64,000 nucleotides of DNA from AP-15 sp963738185 (GTDB lineage: Bacteria > Pseudomonadota > Alphaproteobacteria > ATCC43930 > CGMCC-115725): the NCBI GenBank assembly GCA_963738185.1, contig CAVTVA010000003.1, forward strand, positions 124,001 to 188,000, written 5' to 3'. The notes beneath the pieces are model-generated. The model was given only the letters and a program-made list of their open reading frames with translations, searched no databases and had not been told where the DNA came from. Within the stretch, counting starts at the first letter, position 1. Every line of letters begins with the position of its first letter. Position numbers and translations under genes: made by a program. Of the stretch, positions 27,828-36,886 are shown in pieces.

Positions 27828-28181
27828 ATGGCATACGACATACCACCTCCCGACAAGCTGCCCGAGCCTGGATATTACTATCACTTCAAACATGACCCGG
27901 CCGGGAAGCTGAACAATTACGCCTATTATATCTATGGGGTCGGCCATCACACCGAAGCAGATTGCCGAACCGAAGACGCGTTCATGCAAGTCTACCGGCC
28001 GTTATACGAGGAGGCATATGCCTATCGGAACGGCGGGCTGTTCGACCTGCGCCCGCTCCACATGTTTTTCGAGCCGGCCGAGCGGGACGGAAAATCGGTG
28101 CCGCGGTTCCAAAGAATCACCGACCCCGAAATCATCGCGCAATTAGCGGCCATCAAGGCCCACATGTATCCGGACCCTTAG
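27828..28181 (+). CDS. DUF1653-like protein
   Basis: A 117-residue soluble protein. GYYYHFKHDPAGKLNNYAY, VYRPLYEEAYAYRNG, LRPLHMFFEP and VPRFQRI reproduce the order of DUF1653 proteins (a YxHYKG-like N terminus, VVYRxLY, RPxxMF, RFxxI). Length is near the usual 80-120. The molecular role is unknown. ATG 27828 is divergent from the CoA-transferase and convergent with the S/N-oxide reductase remnant 63 bases away. Confidence 0.7.
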   Translation: MAYDIPPPDKLPEPGYYYHFKHDPAGKLNNYAYYIYGVGHHTEADCRTEDAFMQVYRPLYEEAYAYRNGGLFDLRPLHMFFEPAERDGKSVPRFQRITDPEIIAQLAAIKAHMYPDP

Positions 28182-28244
28182 CGCCTCCCACAATCGACCA
28201 ATCGCGGCCTCGCGCCGAGTTGTACAGCGCAGTTTGAGATCTGC

Positions 28245-30543
28245 TCAGCCGGGCGGGTCGAATGCCTTGATCGGCGGCAGCGGGCCGTCGAACCGCTCGA
28301 TCTCGACCAGCGTCAACTGTCCGGTGCAGCCCTGCGCGAGGCGCGATGTGCCCGCGTCGCGGGTCAAGACGTTCGGGTTGCCGTGGACGCAGAAAGGCAG
28401 TTCCGCGCTGGGGTCTGCGGGATCGTACCAGGCCCCGGTCGCGAGCTGGACGACGCCGGGCCGCAGCGCCTCGCTCAGCGCCGCCCCGGCGAGGCAGGCG
28501 CCCCGTTCGTTGTAGAGCCGGACGATGTCGCCGTCGGCGATGCCGCGCGCCGCCGCGTCTTGCGGATGGAGTGCGGACCGGCTCGCGCCCGTTGATCTTT
28601 GAGGCGAGGCTGGTGGCGCCGAAATCGAGCTGGCTGTGCAGCCGGGTCGCCGGCTGGTTGGCGACAGCTGCAGCGGGTAGCGGGCGGCGGCCGGCGCGCC
28701 AAATCCTTCCTGCGGCGGCAGCCAGGCCGGATGTCCCGGGCAATCGGCATAGCCAAAGCCAGCGATCGCCGCCGAGGCGATCTCGATCCTGCCGCTCGGC
28801 GTCGGCAAGGGTGCCGCGTCAGGGTCGCGGCGGAACTTGCGGACGATGCCGCCATCCGATGCTTGGACCGGCAGGATCAGCTCGCCGTCTTCCCAGAACT
28901 GGGCGAAATCCGGCGCGTTGACGCCGCGTTCGGCCAGGGCGCTGCGCGTCGGCTCGTAGATGTGCTCGAGCCACTGCCGGGCGGTGCGGCCTTCGGTAAA
29001 GGCCCGGGCAAACCCGAGCCGTTGCGCCAGCCCGGTGAAGATCTCGTAATCGTCGCGCGCTTGCCCGTAGGGCGCCACCGCGCGGTGCATCGCCACCATC
29101 AGCGGGTCGCCGGCGGCGGCGCCGATATCCTCGCGCTCGAGGGTGATCGTCGCCGGCAGCACGATGTCGGCATGGCGCGCGCTCGCCGTCCACACCTGCT
29201 CGTGCACGATCACCGTGTCCGGGCGGGCAAAGCCGCGGCGCAATCTGCCGATATCCTGGTGATGATGGAACGGGTTGCCGCCGGCCCAGTAGAGGAGCCT
29301 GATATCGGGATAGGTGAGGCGCTGGCCGTCATAGTCAAATGCGTCGCCCGGATGCAGCAGGAGGTCGCTGATGCGCGCGACCGGGATGAAGTCGGCGATG
29401 CTGTTGCGGCCGGTCGGCACCGTCGGCAGCGGCACCGCCAGCGGCGGCTTGCCGGTGTTCGAGGTCGAGCCCAGCGCATAGGCGAAGCCGCCGCCCGCAA
29501 GCCCGATCTGACCCAGCATCGCGGCCAGCACCACGCCCATCCACACCGGCTGCTCGCCGTGCTCGGCGCGCTGCAAGGATTGCGAGCAGGTGATCAAGGT
29601 GCGCTGTCCCGCGCACCGCCGGGCGAGCGCCGAAGATCTCGTCGGCGGGGAGGCCGCAGATCGCGGCGGCCCAGGCGGCGTCTTTTGGCTGGCCGTCGCT
29701 GCGGCCCAAAAGATAGGCTTCGAAGATCTCCCAGCCGGTGCAGAACCGTTCGAGGAATGCGCGGTCGTGCAGCCCTTCGCCGACCAAGGTATGCGCGATG
29801 CCGAGCATCAGCGCGACGTCGGTGCCGGGGCGGATCGGGTGCCAGGCCGCCTCCAGGAAAGCGGGCAGGTCGTCGCGCAATGGGCCGATCAGGTGAAATT
29901 CGACGCCGCGCTCGCGCGCCGCGATCAGGTTGCCGCGAGCGATGTGCTGGCCGGTGCCACCGCCGCCGACATCATTGTTCTTTAACGCCATGCCGCCAAA
30001 GGCGAGCACCAAGGCGCTCTCGGCCACCAGCTCGGCCCAGCTCACAGTGTTGCCGGCGACCGCGGATTGCGGGCCGATCACATGGGGCAGGATCACCGTC
30101 GCGGCACCCGAGCTGTAGCTGTTGACCGAGCGGACATAGCCGCCGGCGCAGTTCAGGAAGCGATGGAGCTGGTGCTGCGCGTCGTGAAAGCGCCCGGCGC
30201 TGGCCCAGCCATAGGAGCCGCCGAACACCGCGCGCGGCCCGTGCGCCGCATAGATCCGCCGCACTTCGTCGGCCGCATGGTCGAGCGCCTCGGGCCACGA
30301 CACCGCGACAAACTCGTCCGCGCCGCGGCTCTGATCCGGCCCCGGGCCGTGTTCGAGCCAGCCCCGGCGGATCATCGGCCGGGCGATCCGCGCCCGGTGC
30401 GATACCGACGCCGGGATATTGCCGAGCAGCGAGGAAGGATCGGGGTCGCGCGGGTGCGGGACGATCTCGATCTGCCGTTCCCGCACCGACACCGAAAACG
30501 CTCCCCAATGCGAGCTGTGCGGCAAGCTTGGCAATCGGCTCAT
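28245..30543 (-). pseudogene. Molybdopterin S/N-oxide reductase (BisC/TorA/DorA type), three frameshifts
   Basis: Starts MSRLPSLPHSSHWGAFSVSV, then PHPRDPDPSSLLGNIP, SYGWASAGRFHDAQHQLHRF (region of the Mo-ligand serine) and NSYSSGAATVILPHVIG, the order seen in biotin/DMSO/TMAO reductases; there is no N-terminal Fe-S motif. An extra G near 29630 shifts the frame; LITCSQSLQRAEHGEQPVWM then continues. Near 28665 one base is missing (VANQPATRLHSQLDFGATSL lies in another frame) and near 28575 one extra base restores it. C-terminal HPQDAAARGIADGDIVRLYN and CTGQLTLVEIER are intact. The enzyme would be about 765 residues. No signal peptide is evident, so a cytoplasmic BisC-like role is more likely than periplasmic TorA. 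Confidence 0.8.
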
Positions 30544-30697
30544 GCAGACACGCCCTCCCGGTTCAGCCTAAATCGGCCGGTTCGGGATAATCCATGCGCG
30601 AAGGTCTGACGGAAATACCAAAAACCGCTTGCGGGGCCGATCCGTGAAGGTTACCCTAAAGTTGTATAGCGTAACTCCTATAACGCTGGGGGAGGGA

Positions 30698-31351
30698 ATG
30701 AAACATTTGTTGGCCAAAGCGGCGGTCGTGGCGGCTGCGATGTGCCTACTGCTGTATAGCGCACCGAACGCACGGGCCGGCACGGTGGGCGTTGAACAAT
30801 TTAATCTGATTGACAGGGTGCAGCAGGATCTCACATTTGTCGAAGACGGCCTTTGGTACCCGAGCTGCTGGTGCGGCCCGTTTTACGGGAATTACTCCCC
30901 GCCTCCTGAGACTATCACACATGGTAACACGCCGATCGACGGACAGTGGTTCGTCGGTACCGACTCAGGCGCCTACCTGCATTGGTTCGTCACCTATGGC
31001 GTTCAGATCCCGATCGAGCCATCAAAATTTTCTCAATATTGTACTGTTGGGGCAGACACTTATAACGGCGACGACTATACCGAAAATGTGGAGGGGTTTT
31101 GTTGGACAGTAGCGGGCGAAGTGTGCTCGACTTGTGACGTCGTGACCTTTCTCGACTGGTATGCGTATAATAAAGGGGAAGGCGGATTATTTGAAATCGC
31201 CGCCCCAACGCTCGCCGAGGTGGCGGAACCCACATCTGCCGCGATGTTAGGGGCCGGGCTTGTCGGGCTGATTGGCTTCGCTGGCCTGAGGCGGCGCAGG
31301 CTCCGCGGCTGCGCCCGGCACGGCCCACCTGTTGCCGCTAGCATAGGTTGA
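30698..31351 (+). CDS. PEP-CTERM-type exported surface protein
   Basis: A 217-residue protein with an N-terminal signal peptide (KHLLAKAAVVAAAMCLLLYS, cleavage near residue 27) and a C-terminal sorting signal: AEPTSAAMLGAGLVGLIGFA followed by LRRRRL. That is a P-rich motif, a hydrophobic helix and an arginine tail as in PEP-CTERM proteins. An exosortase should cut there and pass it to the surface or matrix. The middle (residues 28-180) is rich in Tyr, Trp and Cys and matches no known family. ATG 30698 follows GGGGGAGGG. No exosortase gene is in the window. It is divergent from the oxidoreductase remnant. Confidence 0.75.
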   Translation: MKHLLAKAAVVAAAMCLLLYSAPNARAGTVGVEQFNLIDRVQQDLTFVEDGLWYPSCWCGPFYGNYSPPPETITHGNTPIDGQWFVGTDSGAYLHWFVTYGVQIPIEPSKFSQYCTVGADTYNGDDYTENVEGFCWTVAGEVCSTCDVVTFLDWYAYNKGEGGLFEIAAPTLAEVAEPTSAAMLGAGLVGLIGFAGLRRRRLRGCARHGPPVAASIG

Positions 31352-31356
31352 GCAGT

Positions 31357-31394
31357 GCGAAACCCGTCATCGGGCCGGTGGTGGCGGGTTTCGC
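31357..31394. terminator. Candidate hairpin terminator
   Basis: GCGAAACCCG (31357-31366) and CGGGTTTCGC (31385-31394) form a perfect 10-bp stem 5 bases after the PEP-CTERM stop codon. There is no U-tract. It lies between convergent genes. Confidence 0.45.
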
Positions 31395-31511
31395 CTAGGA
31401 CTCGACCCATCCTACCATCGCTTCAAGGGTGGGGTGGGTGTTAGGCCCCGCGGGAGCGCACAAGGGATACGGGTTTTGCGCTCCGCTGCAATTGCGTTAC
31501 GAGGCTGGCCG

Positions 31512-33632
31512 CTACATCGGCCGGCCGGGTTTGGCGTCGCGGAAGGGGGTGTTGGCGTCGGCGAGGCGGCGCAGCAGCGCGGAGGGGGCCCAGCGCTCGC
31601 CGTATTGCTGGTGCCAGGCGGAGATCTGACGGTAGACCTCGCCGGTGCCGATGCCGTCGGCCCAATACATCAGCCCGCCGCGGTAGCGCGGAAAGCCAAA
31701 GCCATTCAGCCACATCACGTCGATGTCGCTGGCCCGGTAGGCCTTGCCTTCTTCGAGGATGCGGCAGGCCTCGTTGACCGAGGAGAACAACAGTCGGCGC
31801 AGAATCTCCTCGTCGCTGAATTCGCGTTGCGGCACGCCCATTTCGGCGGCCTTCTCTTTGATGACGCGCGCCACTTCTGGGTCGGGGTGCGGCGTGCGAT
31901 CGCCCTTCTCGTAGCGGAACCAGCCGGCCCCGGTCTTTTGCCCGAGCCGGCCCATCTCGACGATCGCGTCGGCGATCGGCAACTTCCTATAGTTCGGGTT
32001 TTGCGCGGCGCGGCGCTGGCGGCTGTCATAGCCGATATCGAGCCCGGACAGGTCCGAAGTCGCGAACGGCCCGATCGGATAGCCGAAATCGACCATGACC
32101 TTGTCGACCTGCTCGGGCAGGCAGCCCTCTTCGAGCAGGATCGTCATCTCGGTGCCGAAGGGTGTCCTGCTGCGATTGGCGACAAAGCCGTCGCCATTGC
32201 CGGCCATGGCGCTGATCTTGCCGATCTTGCGGCCGAGATCCATCGCCGTCATCAGGGTTTCGGGGGCGCTTTTGGCGCCCTTTACGACCTCGAACAATTT
32301 CATGACGTTGGCCGGCGCGAAGAAATGCGTGCCGCAGACGTCTTGCGGCCGCTTTGTCGCATTGGCCATAATATCGATGTCGATTCCCGAAGTATTGGTA
32401 TAGAGCAAGGCGCCCGGCTTCATCACCTCGTCGAGCTTTTTGAACACCTCCTCCTTGACCGGGATACGCTCGAACACAGCTTCGATGACGACATCGCAAT
32501 CTGTGATATCGTCATAGCTGGTGACCGGCTCGATCAATGCGAGGCGCCGGTTCATCTCGGCCTCGCTGAGGCTGCCGCGGCGCACGCTGGTCTCGTAATT
32601 GGCGCGGATGCGTTGCAGGCCGCGGTCGAGCGCCTCCTGGCTGGCTTCGAGCAATTTCACCGGAAAGCCGAACTCGGCAAAGCTCATCGAGATGCCGCCG
32701 CCCATCGTGCCGGCGCCGACCACAGCAGCGGTCCTGATTAGGCGCAGCGGCGTCTCACGGGGGATGTCGGGGATGCGCGCCACCTCGCGCTCGGCAAAAA
32801 AGGCATAGCGCAGCGCACGGGCCTCGGCCGAGTTTTCGAGCTCGTTGAACAATTCGCGCTCGCGACGCACGCCCTCGTCGAACGGCATCGTGCAGGCGTT
32901 CTCGACCGATTGGATGCAATGGTAGGGCGCCTTCTGGTTGCGCGCGCGCCGGGCGATCGATTTGCGCATCGCCTCGAACAGGCCGGGCTCGGCCTTGGCC
33001 TCGGCGAGCCGCTCGTCATGGTCGCGGATGCGCGGCAATGGGCGGGTATCGGCAACGTGGCGGGCGAACGCGATCGCCGCCTGGCGCAGATCGCCGCTTT
33101 CGGGCACCAATTCGTCGATGATGCCGAGGCGGTGCGCCTCCTCGGCCGGGACATGGCGGCCCGACGTGATCATGTCGAGCGCCGCTTTCGGGCCGATCAG
33201 CCGCGGCAGGCGCTGGGTCCCGCCGCTCCCCGGAATGATGCCGATCAGCACCTCGGGCAGCCCGACCTTGGCGCTCGGCACGGCGATGCGGTAATTGGAC
33301 GCGAGCGCGATCTCGAACCCGCCGCCTAAGGCATAGCCATGGATCGCCGCGACCACCGGCTTCTGGCTGGCGTCGAGCACGTCATGCACGCGCTTGCCGA
33401 GGACCGGCGGCGGCCGGTTGCCAAAGGTGCGGATGTCTGCCCCGGCGATAAAGCTGCGCCCCGCGCCGATCAGCACCATCGCGCGGACCGCCGGGTCGGC
33501 ATTGCCGCGCTCGATATTCTCGATGATGCCCTCGGGCACCCCCGGCGACAGCGCATTGACCGGCGGATTGTCGATCGTGAGTACCCCCACCCCGTCGATA
33601 TTCTCGAACCGCACCAATGTTTTGTCGGCCAT
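31512..33632 (-). CDS. Bifunctional enoyl-CoA hydratase / 3-hydroxyacyl-CoA dehydrogenase (FadJ/EHHADH-like)
   Basis: A 706-residue multifunctional beta-oxidation protein. The N-terminal hydratase domain (1-190) has VNALSPGVPEGI, AGADIRTFG, ALGGGFEIALASNYRIA and GLPEVLIGIIPGSGGTQRLP with the two catalytic glutamates. The NAD domain starts near 298 with AAVVGAGTMGGGISMSFAEF, and GTHFFAPANVMKLFEVV near 430 holds the catalytic histidine. Two C-terminal dehydrogenase repeats follow (EMGRLGQKTGAGWFRYEKG, then NGFGFPRYRGGLMYWAD). It converts trans-2-enoyl-CoA to 3-ketoacyl-CoA. No partner thiolase is adjacent. ATG 33632. It is not a FadB-type start, so FadJ/peroxisomal-like is the better label. Confidence 0.92.
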   Translation of the reverse strand: MADKTLVRFENIDGVGVLTIDNPPVNALSPGVPEGIIENIERGNADPAVRAMVLIGAGRSFIAGADIRTFGNRPPPVLGKRVHDVLDASQKPVVAAIHGYALGGGFEIALASNYRIAVPSAKVGLPEVLIGIIPGSGGTQRLPRLIGPKAALDMITSGRHVPAEEAHRLGIIDELVPESGDLRQAAIAFARHVADTRPLPRIRDHDERLAEAKAEPGLFEAMRKSIARRARNQKAPYHCIQSVENACTMPFDEGVRRERELFNELENSAEARALRYAFFAEREVARIPDIPRETPLRLIRTAAVVGAGTMGGGISMSFAEFGFPVKLLEASQEALDRGLQRIRANYETSVRRGSLSEAEMNRRLALIEPVTSYDDITDCDVVIEAVFERIPVKEEVFKKLDEVMKPGALLYTNTSGIDIDIMANATKRPQDVCGTHFFAPANVMKLFEVVKGAKSAPETLMTAMDLGRKIGKISAMAGNGDGFVANRSRTPFGTEMTILLEEGCLPEQVDKVMVDFGYPIGPFATSDLSGLDIGYDSRQRRAAQNPNYRKLPIADAIVEMGRLGQKTGAGWFRYEKGDRTPHPDPEVARVIKEKAAEMGVPQREFSDEEILRRLLFSSVNEACRILEEGKAYRASDIDVMWLNGFGFPRYRGGLMYWADGIGTGEVYRQISAWHQQYGERWAPSALLRRLADANTPFRDAKPGRPM

Positions 33633-33659
33633 CGTCGCCCTCCGATCCGTCGCGCGCGT

Positions 33660-33765
33660 CCATTATTCGTCATTCCCGCAAAGGCGGAAACCCTAGAGCC
33701 CGCTTTCTTTTTCGCCCACACCCTTTTTCGCCCACACCGGCGAAGGCCGGTGCCTATGGTTGTAC
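33660..33765. repeat. Dispersed hairpin repeats and a 16-bp direct duplication
   Basis: Contains ATTCCCGCAAAGGCGGAAA and CACCGGCGAAGGCCGGTG hairpins of the window's dispersed repeat families. CTTTTTCGCCCACACC occurs twice in tandem (about 33708-33740). No gene lies in 33633-33860. Confidence 0.6.
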
Positions 33766-33860
33766 AGCTCTCCGCCCGAGCCGGCGGCTGGCATCGGCCA
33801 TGATCCGAAAATCATCTAGAATTCCGCCGGCGCGATTTTTCGATTCTGCAGGCGCAGCGC

Positions 33861-34145
33861 TCAAAATCGGAGGCTCGGGTAGAGGTCCAGCCATTGCGGG
33901 TTGTCGCGTTCGAGCAGATTGATTTTCCAGTCGCGTCTCCATTCCTTAAGCTGCTTTTCGCGGCGAAGTGCTGCGGCCGCGCTCTCGTGAGCCTCAAACC
34001 AAACCAGCCGCTCGACTTGGTATCGTTTCGTGAAGCCGGGAACGAGTCCGTTCTTGTGTTCCCAAACGCGTCGCGCGAGTTCCGAAGTCGTGCCGATGTA
34101 AAGGGTTCCGTAGGGTTTGCTGGCGAGGAGATAAACGTAGAACAT
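33861..34145 (-). CDS. GIY-YIG nuclease-domain protein
   Basis: A 94-residue protein that is a single GIY-YIG domain: YVYLLASKPYGTLYIGTTSE (the YVYL...LYIG core), LARRVWEHKNG with the conserved Arg and His, a Glu in WFEAHESAA, and ALRREKQLKEWRRDWK. This is the widespread UvrC-like small endonuclease family of about 90 residues, whose cellular role is mostly unknown. ATG 34145. It lies with a lower-GC hypothetical gene between the FadJ-like and thiolase-like genes. Confidence 0.85.
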   Translation of the reverse strand: MFYVYLLASKPYGTLYIGTTSELARRVWEHKNGLVPGFTKRYQVERLVWFEAHESAAAALRREKQLKEWRRDWKINLLERDNPQWLDLYPSLRF

Positions 34146-34233
34146 CGTTTTTGGGGACAGGGATGGGTCCCGACCTTCGTCGGGATGGTGCTATTGGTAA
34201 ATGGCTAGGCGGAACCGGCTAACTTTGCCCTGG

Positions 34234-34722
34234 CTAAGTCTCTGCGTCTGCGCTCGCCCACGCAAAGACCTTGTCCTGCTGTTCACGCAAAAAGGCTTCC
34301 TCGTCGGTAATCACGTAGCCGAGCAGGCGAGCGGCGCCGATGAAGCCCTTCAGCGTCTCCGGTTCCATCCTGCAGGATCCAACATTCGACTTGTTTACCA
34401 CGATCGCGCTCAGCATCGGCCAGTTATTCAGATGGGCAAATTCGACAAGGTCCCACAGGTGACCGCCGATCGCGTAATGAGCCTTGCCCCAGTCTGCACC
34501 GCTCGCATCTGCCAGATCTTTGTAGCTCACGCAGTGCCCTTGCTTCGCCGCCGCCTTAATGATGCGGAAGGATTTATCGAAGTCTAAGCCGTTAGCCTTG
34601 CGTGCTTCCCGTTCGCATAAGGCTTCCTTGTAAATCGGCGCACTCCTCGCGTTCTGCCTTTGATGGTTTTCGATCAGGTTTTTAAGCTGTTCATCAGACA
34701 GCTTGGTAACGTCGATCGGCAT
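34234..34722 (-). CDS. Hypothetical protein, lower-GC
   Basis: A 162-residue soluble protein from ATG 34722. The N terminus is helical and charged (KLSDEQLKNLIENHQRQN). The middle has HCVSYKDLADASGADWGKAH and NWPMLSAIVVNKSNVG, and the C terminus has TDEEAFLREQQDKVFAWA. I do not recognise the family; the GHLWDLVEFAHLNNWPML part suggests a small alpha/beta domain. Its base composition is lower in GC than the neighbours, so it may have arrived with the adjacent GIY-YIG gene. The stop is 21 bases from the thiolase-like gene's stop side. Confidence 0.55.
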   Translation of the reverse strand: MPIDVTKLSDEQLKNLIENHQRQNARSAPIYKEALCEREARKANGLDFDKSFRIIKAAAKQGHCVSYKDLADASGADWGKAHYAIGGHLWDLVEFAHLNNWPMLSAIVVNKSNVGSCRMEPETLKGFIGAARLLGYVITDEEAFLREQQDKVFAWASADAET

Positions 34723-34743
34723 CAGAGTACGCCTGTTGCGAAT

Positions 34744-35901
34744 TTAAACCGTCGCCTGAGTGCCTAAAATGATGGTCGCCTGCGACGACAGTACGCCGCC
34801 GTTGCCGTGGGCGAGTGCCACTTCGCAATTGGCGATCTGGCGGGCGCCGCATTCGCCGCGGAGCTGGCGGGTCGCCTCGATCAGGAGAAAGAGGCCGTAC
34901 ATGCCCGGATGGCAATAGGAGAGGCCGCCGCCATTGGTGTTGACCGGGAGCGCGCCGCCGGGGGCGATGCGGCCGCCTTCGACAAAGGCGCCACCCTCGC
35001 CCTTTTGGCAAAAGCCGAGGTCCTCGAGGAACAGGATCGGGTTGATCGTGAACGCGTCGTAGAGCTCGAGCACGTCGATGTCGGCGGGGCCGAGCTTGGC
35101 CATCTCGTAGGCCTGGCGGCCCGAGACGAGCGCGCCGGTCACCGCCAGGTCGGGCATGCTCGAAATGTTGGCGTGGGTGATCGCCTGGCCGCAGCCCATC
35201 ACATAGGCCGGCGGCTTTTTGAGCGAGCGGGCGCGCTCGGCGGTGGTCATGACGACCGCACCGCCGCCATCGGTCACAAGGCAGATGTCGCGCACCGTGA
35301 ACGGGTAGCTGATCATCCGCGCCGCCAACACTTCGGCGATCGTCAGCGGCTTCTTCTCCCAGGCGACCGGGTTCATCAATGCCCATTGCCGCGCCGCCAC
35401 CGCGACCGCGGCCAATTGCTCGCGGGTCGTGCCGTATTGGTGCATATGGCGCGAGGCGGCGAGGGCATAGGCGGTCGCCGGCAAGAAGGGGCGGAACGGC
35501 GTTTCGTAGGGGTTGTACTCGCGCACCGAAGCATGGCGGCGGCCGATCGTGCGCTGGGTGGAGCCATAGGCGATGACCGCGACGTTGCACAGGCCGAGCT
35601 GCAAGGCCATCTGCGCGTGCGCCACATGAAACATGAACGAGGACCCGCCGAGGATCGTCGTGTCGATAAAAGCCGGCGAGATGCCGAGATATTCGGCGAG
35701 GTTGAGGCCCGAGGTGCGGCTTTGCGCGGTGGCGCAGATCAGCCCGTCGATGTCGTTGAGGGCGAGCCCGCAATCGGCGAGCGCGCGGTGGGTGCCCTGC
35801 GCCATCAGGTCGATCGGGCTCGTCTCGGCGGCGACGGCGCCCAGATCGCTTTCGGCGACGCCGACGATCGCCGCCGAGCCACGCTGCAGCCCGCCCATCA
35901 T
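34744..35901 (-). CDS. Thiolase-like protein (SCP-x/lipid-transfer type), active-site Cys not conserved
   Basis: A 385-residue thiolase-fold protein: GLQRGSAAIVGVAESDLGAV, MAQGTHRALADCGLALNDID, NVAVIAYGS, DIDVLELYDAFTINPILFLE, NTNGGGLSYCHPGMYG and ANCEVALAHGNGG. Where biosynthetic thiolases have the nucleophilic Cys near residue 85, this one reads ILGGSSF. Members of this branch, such as Ltp2-like proteins, act with a DUF35 partner in retro-aldol or acyl-CoA side-chain cleavage. The DUF35 gene lies directly upstream with a 4-base ATGA overlap. ATG 35901 (a second ATG follows at 35898). The exact reaction is unknown. Confidence 0.82.
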   Translation of the reverse strand: MMGGLQRGSAAIVGVAESDLGAVAAETSPIDLMAQGTHRALADCGLALNDIDGLICATAQSRTSGLNLAEYLGISPAFIDTTILGGSSFMFHVAHAQMALQLGLCNVAVIAYGSTQRTIGRRHASVREYNPYETPFRPFLPATAYALAASRHMHQYGTTREQLAAVAVAARQWALMNPVAWEKKPLTIAEVLAARMISYPFTVRDICLVTDGGGAVVMTTAERARSLKKPPAYVMGCGQAITHANISSMPDLAVTGALVSGRQAYEMAKLGPADIDVLELYDAFTINPILFLEDLGFCQKGEGGAFVEGGRIAPGGALPVNTNGGGLSYCHPGMYGLFLLIEATRQLRGECGARQIANCEVALAHGNGGVLSSQATIILGTQATV

Positions 35902-36299
35902 CCGCCCTCCGCTAACGGGGTAAAAACCGGATAGGCCGGCTCATCGCCCGAAGATTTATCACCCGCAGGCCGGTGCACGCGGAATTTGACCCGCATGCCG
36001 ATCCGCACATCCTCGGGCGCGACATCCTCGACCCGGCTCATCAGCCGGAAGCCCTCATCGAGGTCGATCAGCGCGACGTTGTAAGGGGCACCGTCACGCG
36101 GATGGGTCACGGTTGTCGCATAGACCGTGCCAAGCCCGGCGCTGACCCGCCATTCGAGCCGGTCGCTGCCGGTGAACGGGCAGACCACACGCGGGTAGAA
36201 TACCGCGCGACTCGCCTGCGGGCTCCACTGGTAGGCGAGCTCGCCCTTGTCGAGATGTTCCTGATAGACCGCCAGCGGCGATTGCGAGATCCGCTCCAT
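35898..36299 (-). CDS. DUF35 (OB-fold) acyl-CoA-associated protein, partner of the thiolase-like protein
   Basis: A 133-residue DUF35 protein: YQWSPQASRAVFYPRVVCPF at the N terminus, then the OB-fold part with GLGTVYATTVTHP, YNVALIDLDEGFRLMSRVED and IGMRVKFRVHR. The usual zinc ribbon has been lost: only one cysteine remains. ATG 36299 follows GGGGGGAAGC. It overlaps the thiolase-like gene by 4 bases, so they are translationally coupled and likely form a complex. In steroid side-chain aldolases the DUF35 protein supports thiolase-fold catalysis; the same role here is inference. Confidence 0.85.
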   Translation of the reverse strand: MERISQSPLAVYQEHLDKGELAYQWSPQASRAVFYPRVVCPFTGSDRLEWRVSAGLGTVYATTVTHPRDGAPYNVALIDLDEGFRLMSRVEDVAPEDVRIGMRVKFRVHRPAGDKSSGDEPAYPVFTPLAEGG

Positions 36300-36438
36300 G
36301 CTTCCCCCCTTAGCCCGGCGGCGGCGATTGTGTCCGCTCGCAAGCGCCGCGGCAACCCAGTGGTCCGATCGAAACGCTTGGTGACCAAGCGTTTGGTGAA
36401 TCGGCCCACCAGACCACCAGGCGAAGAAGAGGCGCCGA

Positions 36439-36705
36439 TCAGGTCAGCGAGATCAAGGTTCCGATCAGATCGGCCGGCCACACCAGGCTGACCGGCGCGC
36501 TGACCAGCGCGTGGCCAAAAGAGGGGTCGCCTTCGGCGAAGTTAAACGCCAAGTGATGGCTGAAATGCGCCAGCACACCGGCGAAGTAGAGCCCGGCCGC
36601 CAATTTCACGAAAAGACGAGTTTGTCGCGGCTGCTTGGCGGTGGTCGCTGCAAACGAAAACACCCGCCGTCCGTACTTTGGCAGTCCCGGTGGCCCGATC
36701 ATTAT
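36439..36705 (-). CDS. Small hypothetical membrane protein
   Basis: An 88-residue frame from ATG 36705 with a basic N terminus and two hydrophobic segments (LFVKLAAGLYFAGVLAHF, and ALVSAPVSLVWPADLIGTLI). The frame is open farther upstream but that part looks non-coding. It is less GC-rich than the neighbours. Family and function are unknown. Confidence 0.4.
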   Translation of the reverse strand: MMIGPPGLPKYGRRVFSFAATTAKQPRQTRLFVKLAAGLYFAGVLAHFSHHLAFNFAEGDPSFGHALVSAPVSLVWPADLIGTLISLT

Positions 36706-36886
36706 CTCACCTGAGCATCTATCATGTTGCGCACAAAGGCAGAGTGAATGGGCCGCACCCTCGCCACAGATCAGCAAAGGCTTCCGCCGAGCCGAATGCG
36801 GGCAAGGGATAATACTCGGCCCAGCTGTCGCCGTCACTAGTCTCTGTCCAGAGTTGGGCGCGGCCGCTCCGATGGCGGTGCGCCGA

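Noticed and set aside
30640..30697. Sigma-54 promoter before the first PEP-CTERM gene
   Set aside because: A TTGC is present in the upstream gap (about 30630) but no TGGCAC lies at the required distance, unlike the gene at 38.2 kb.
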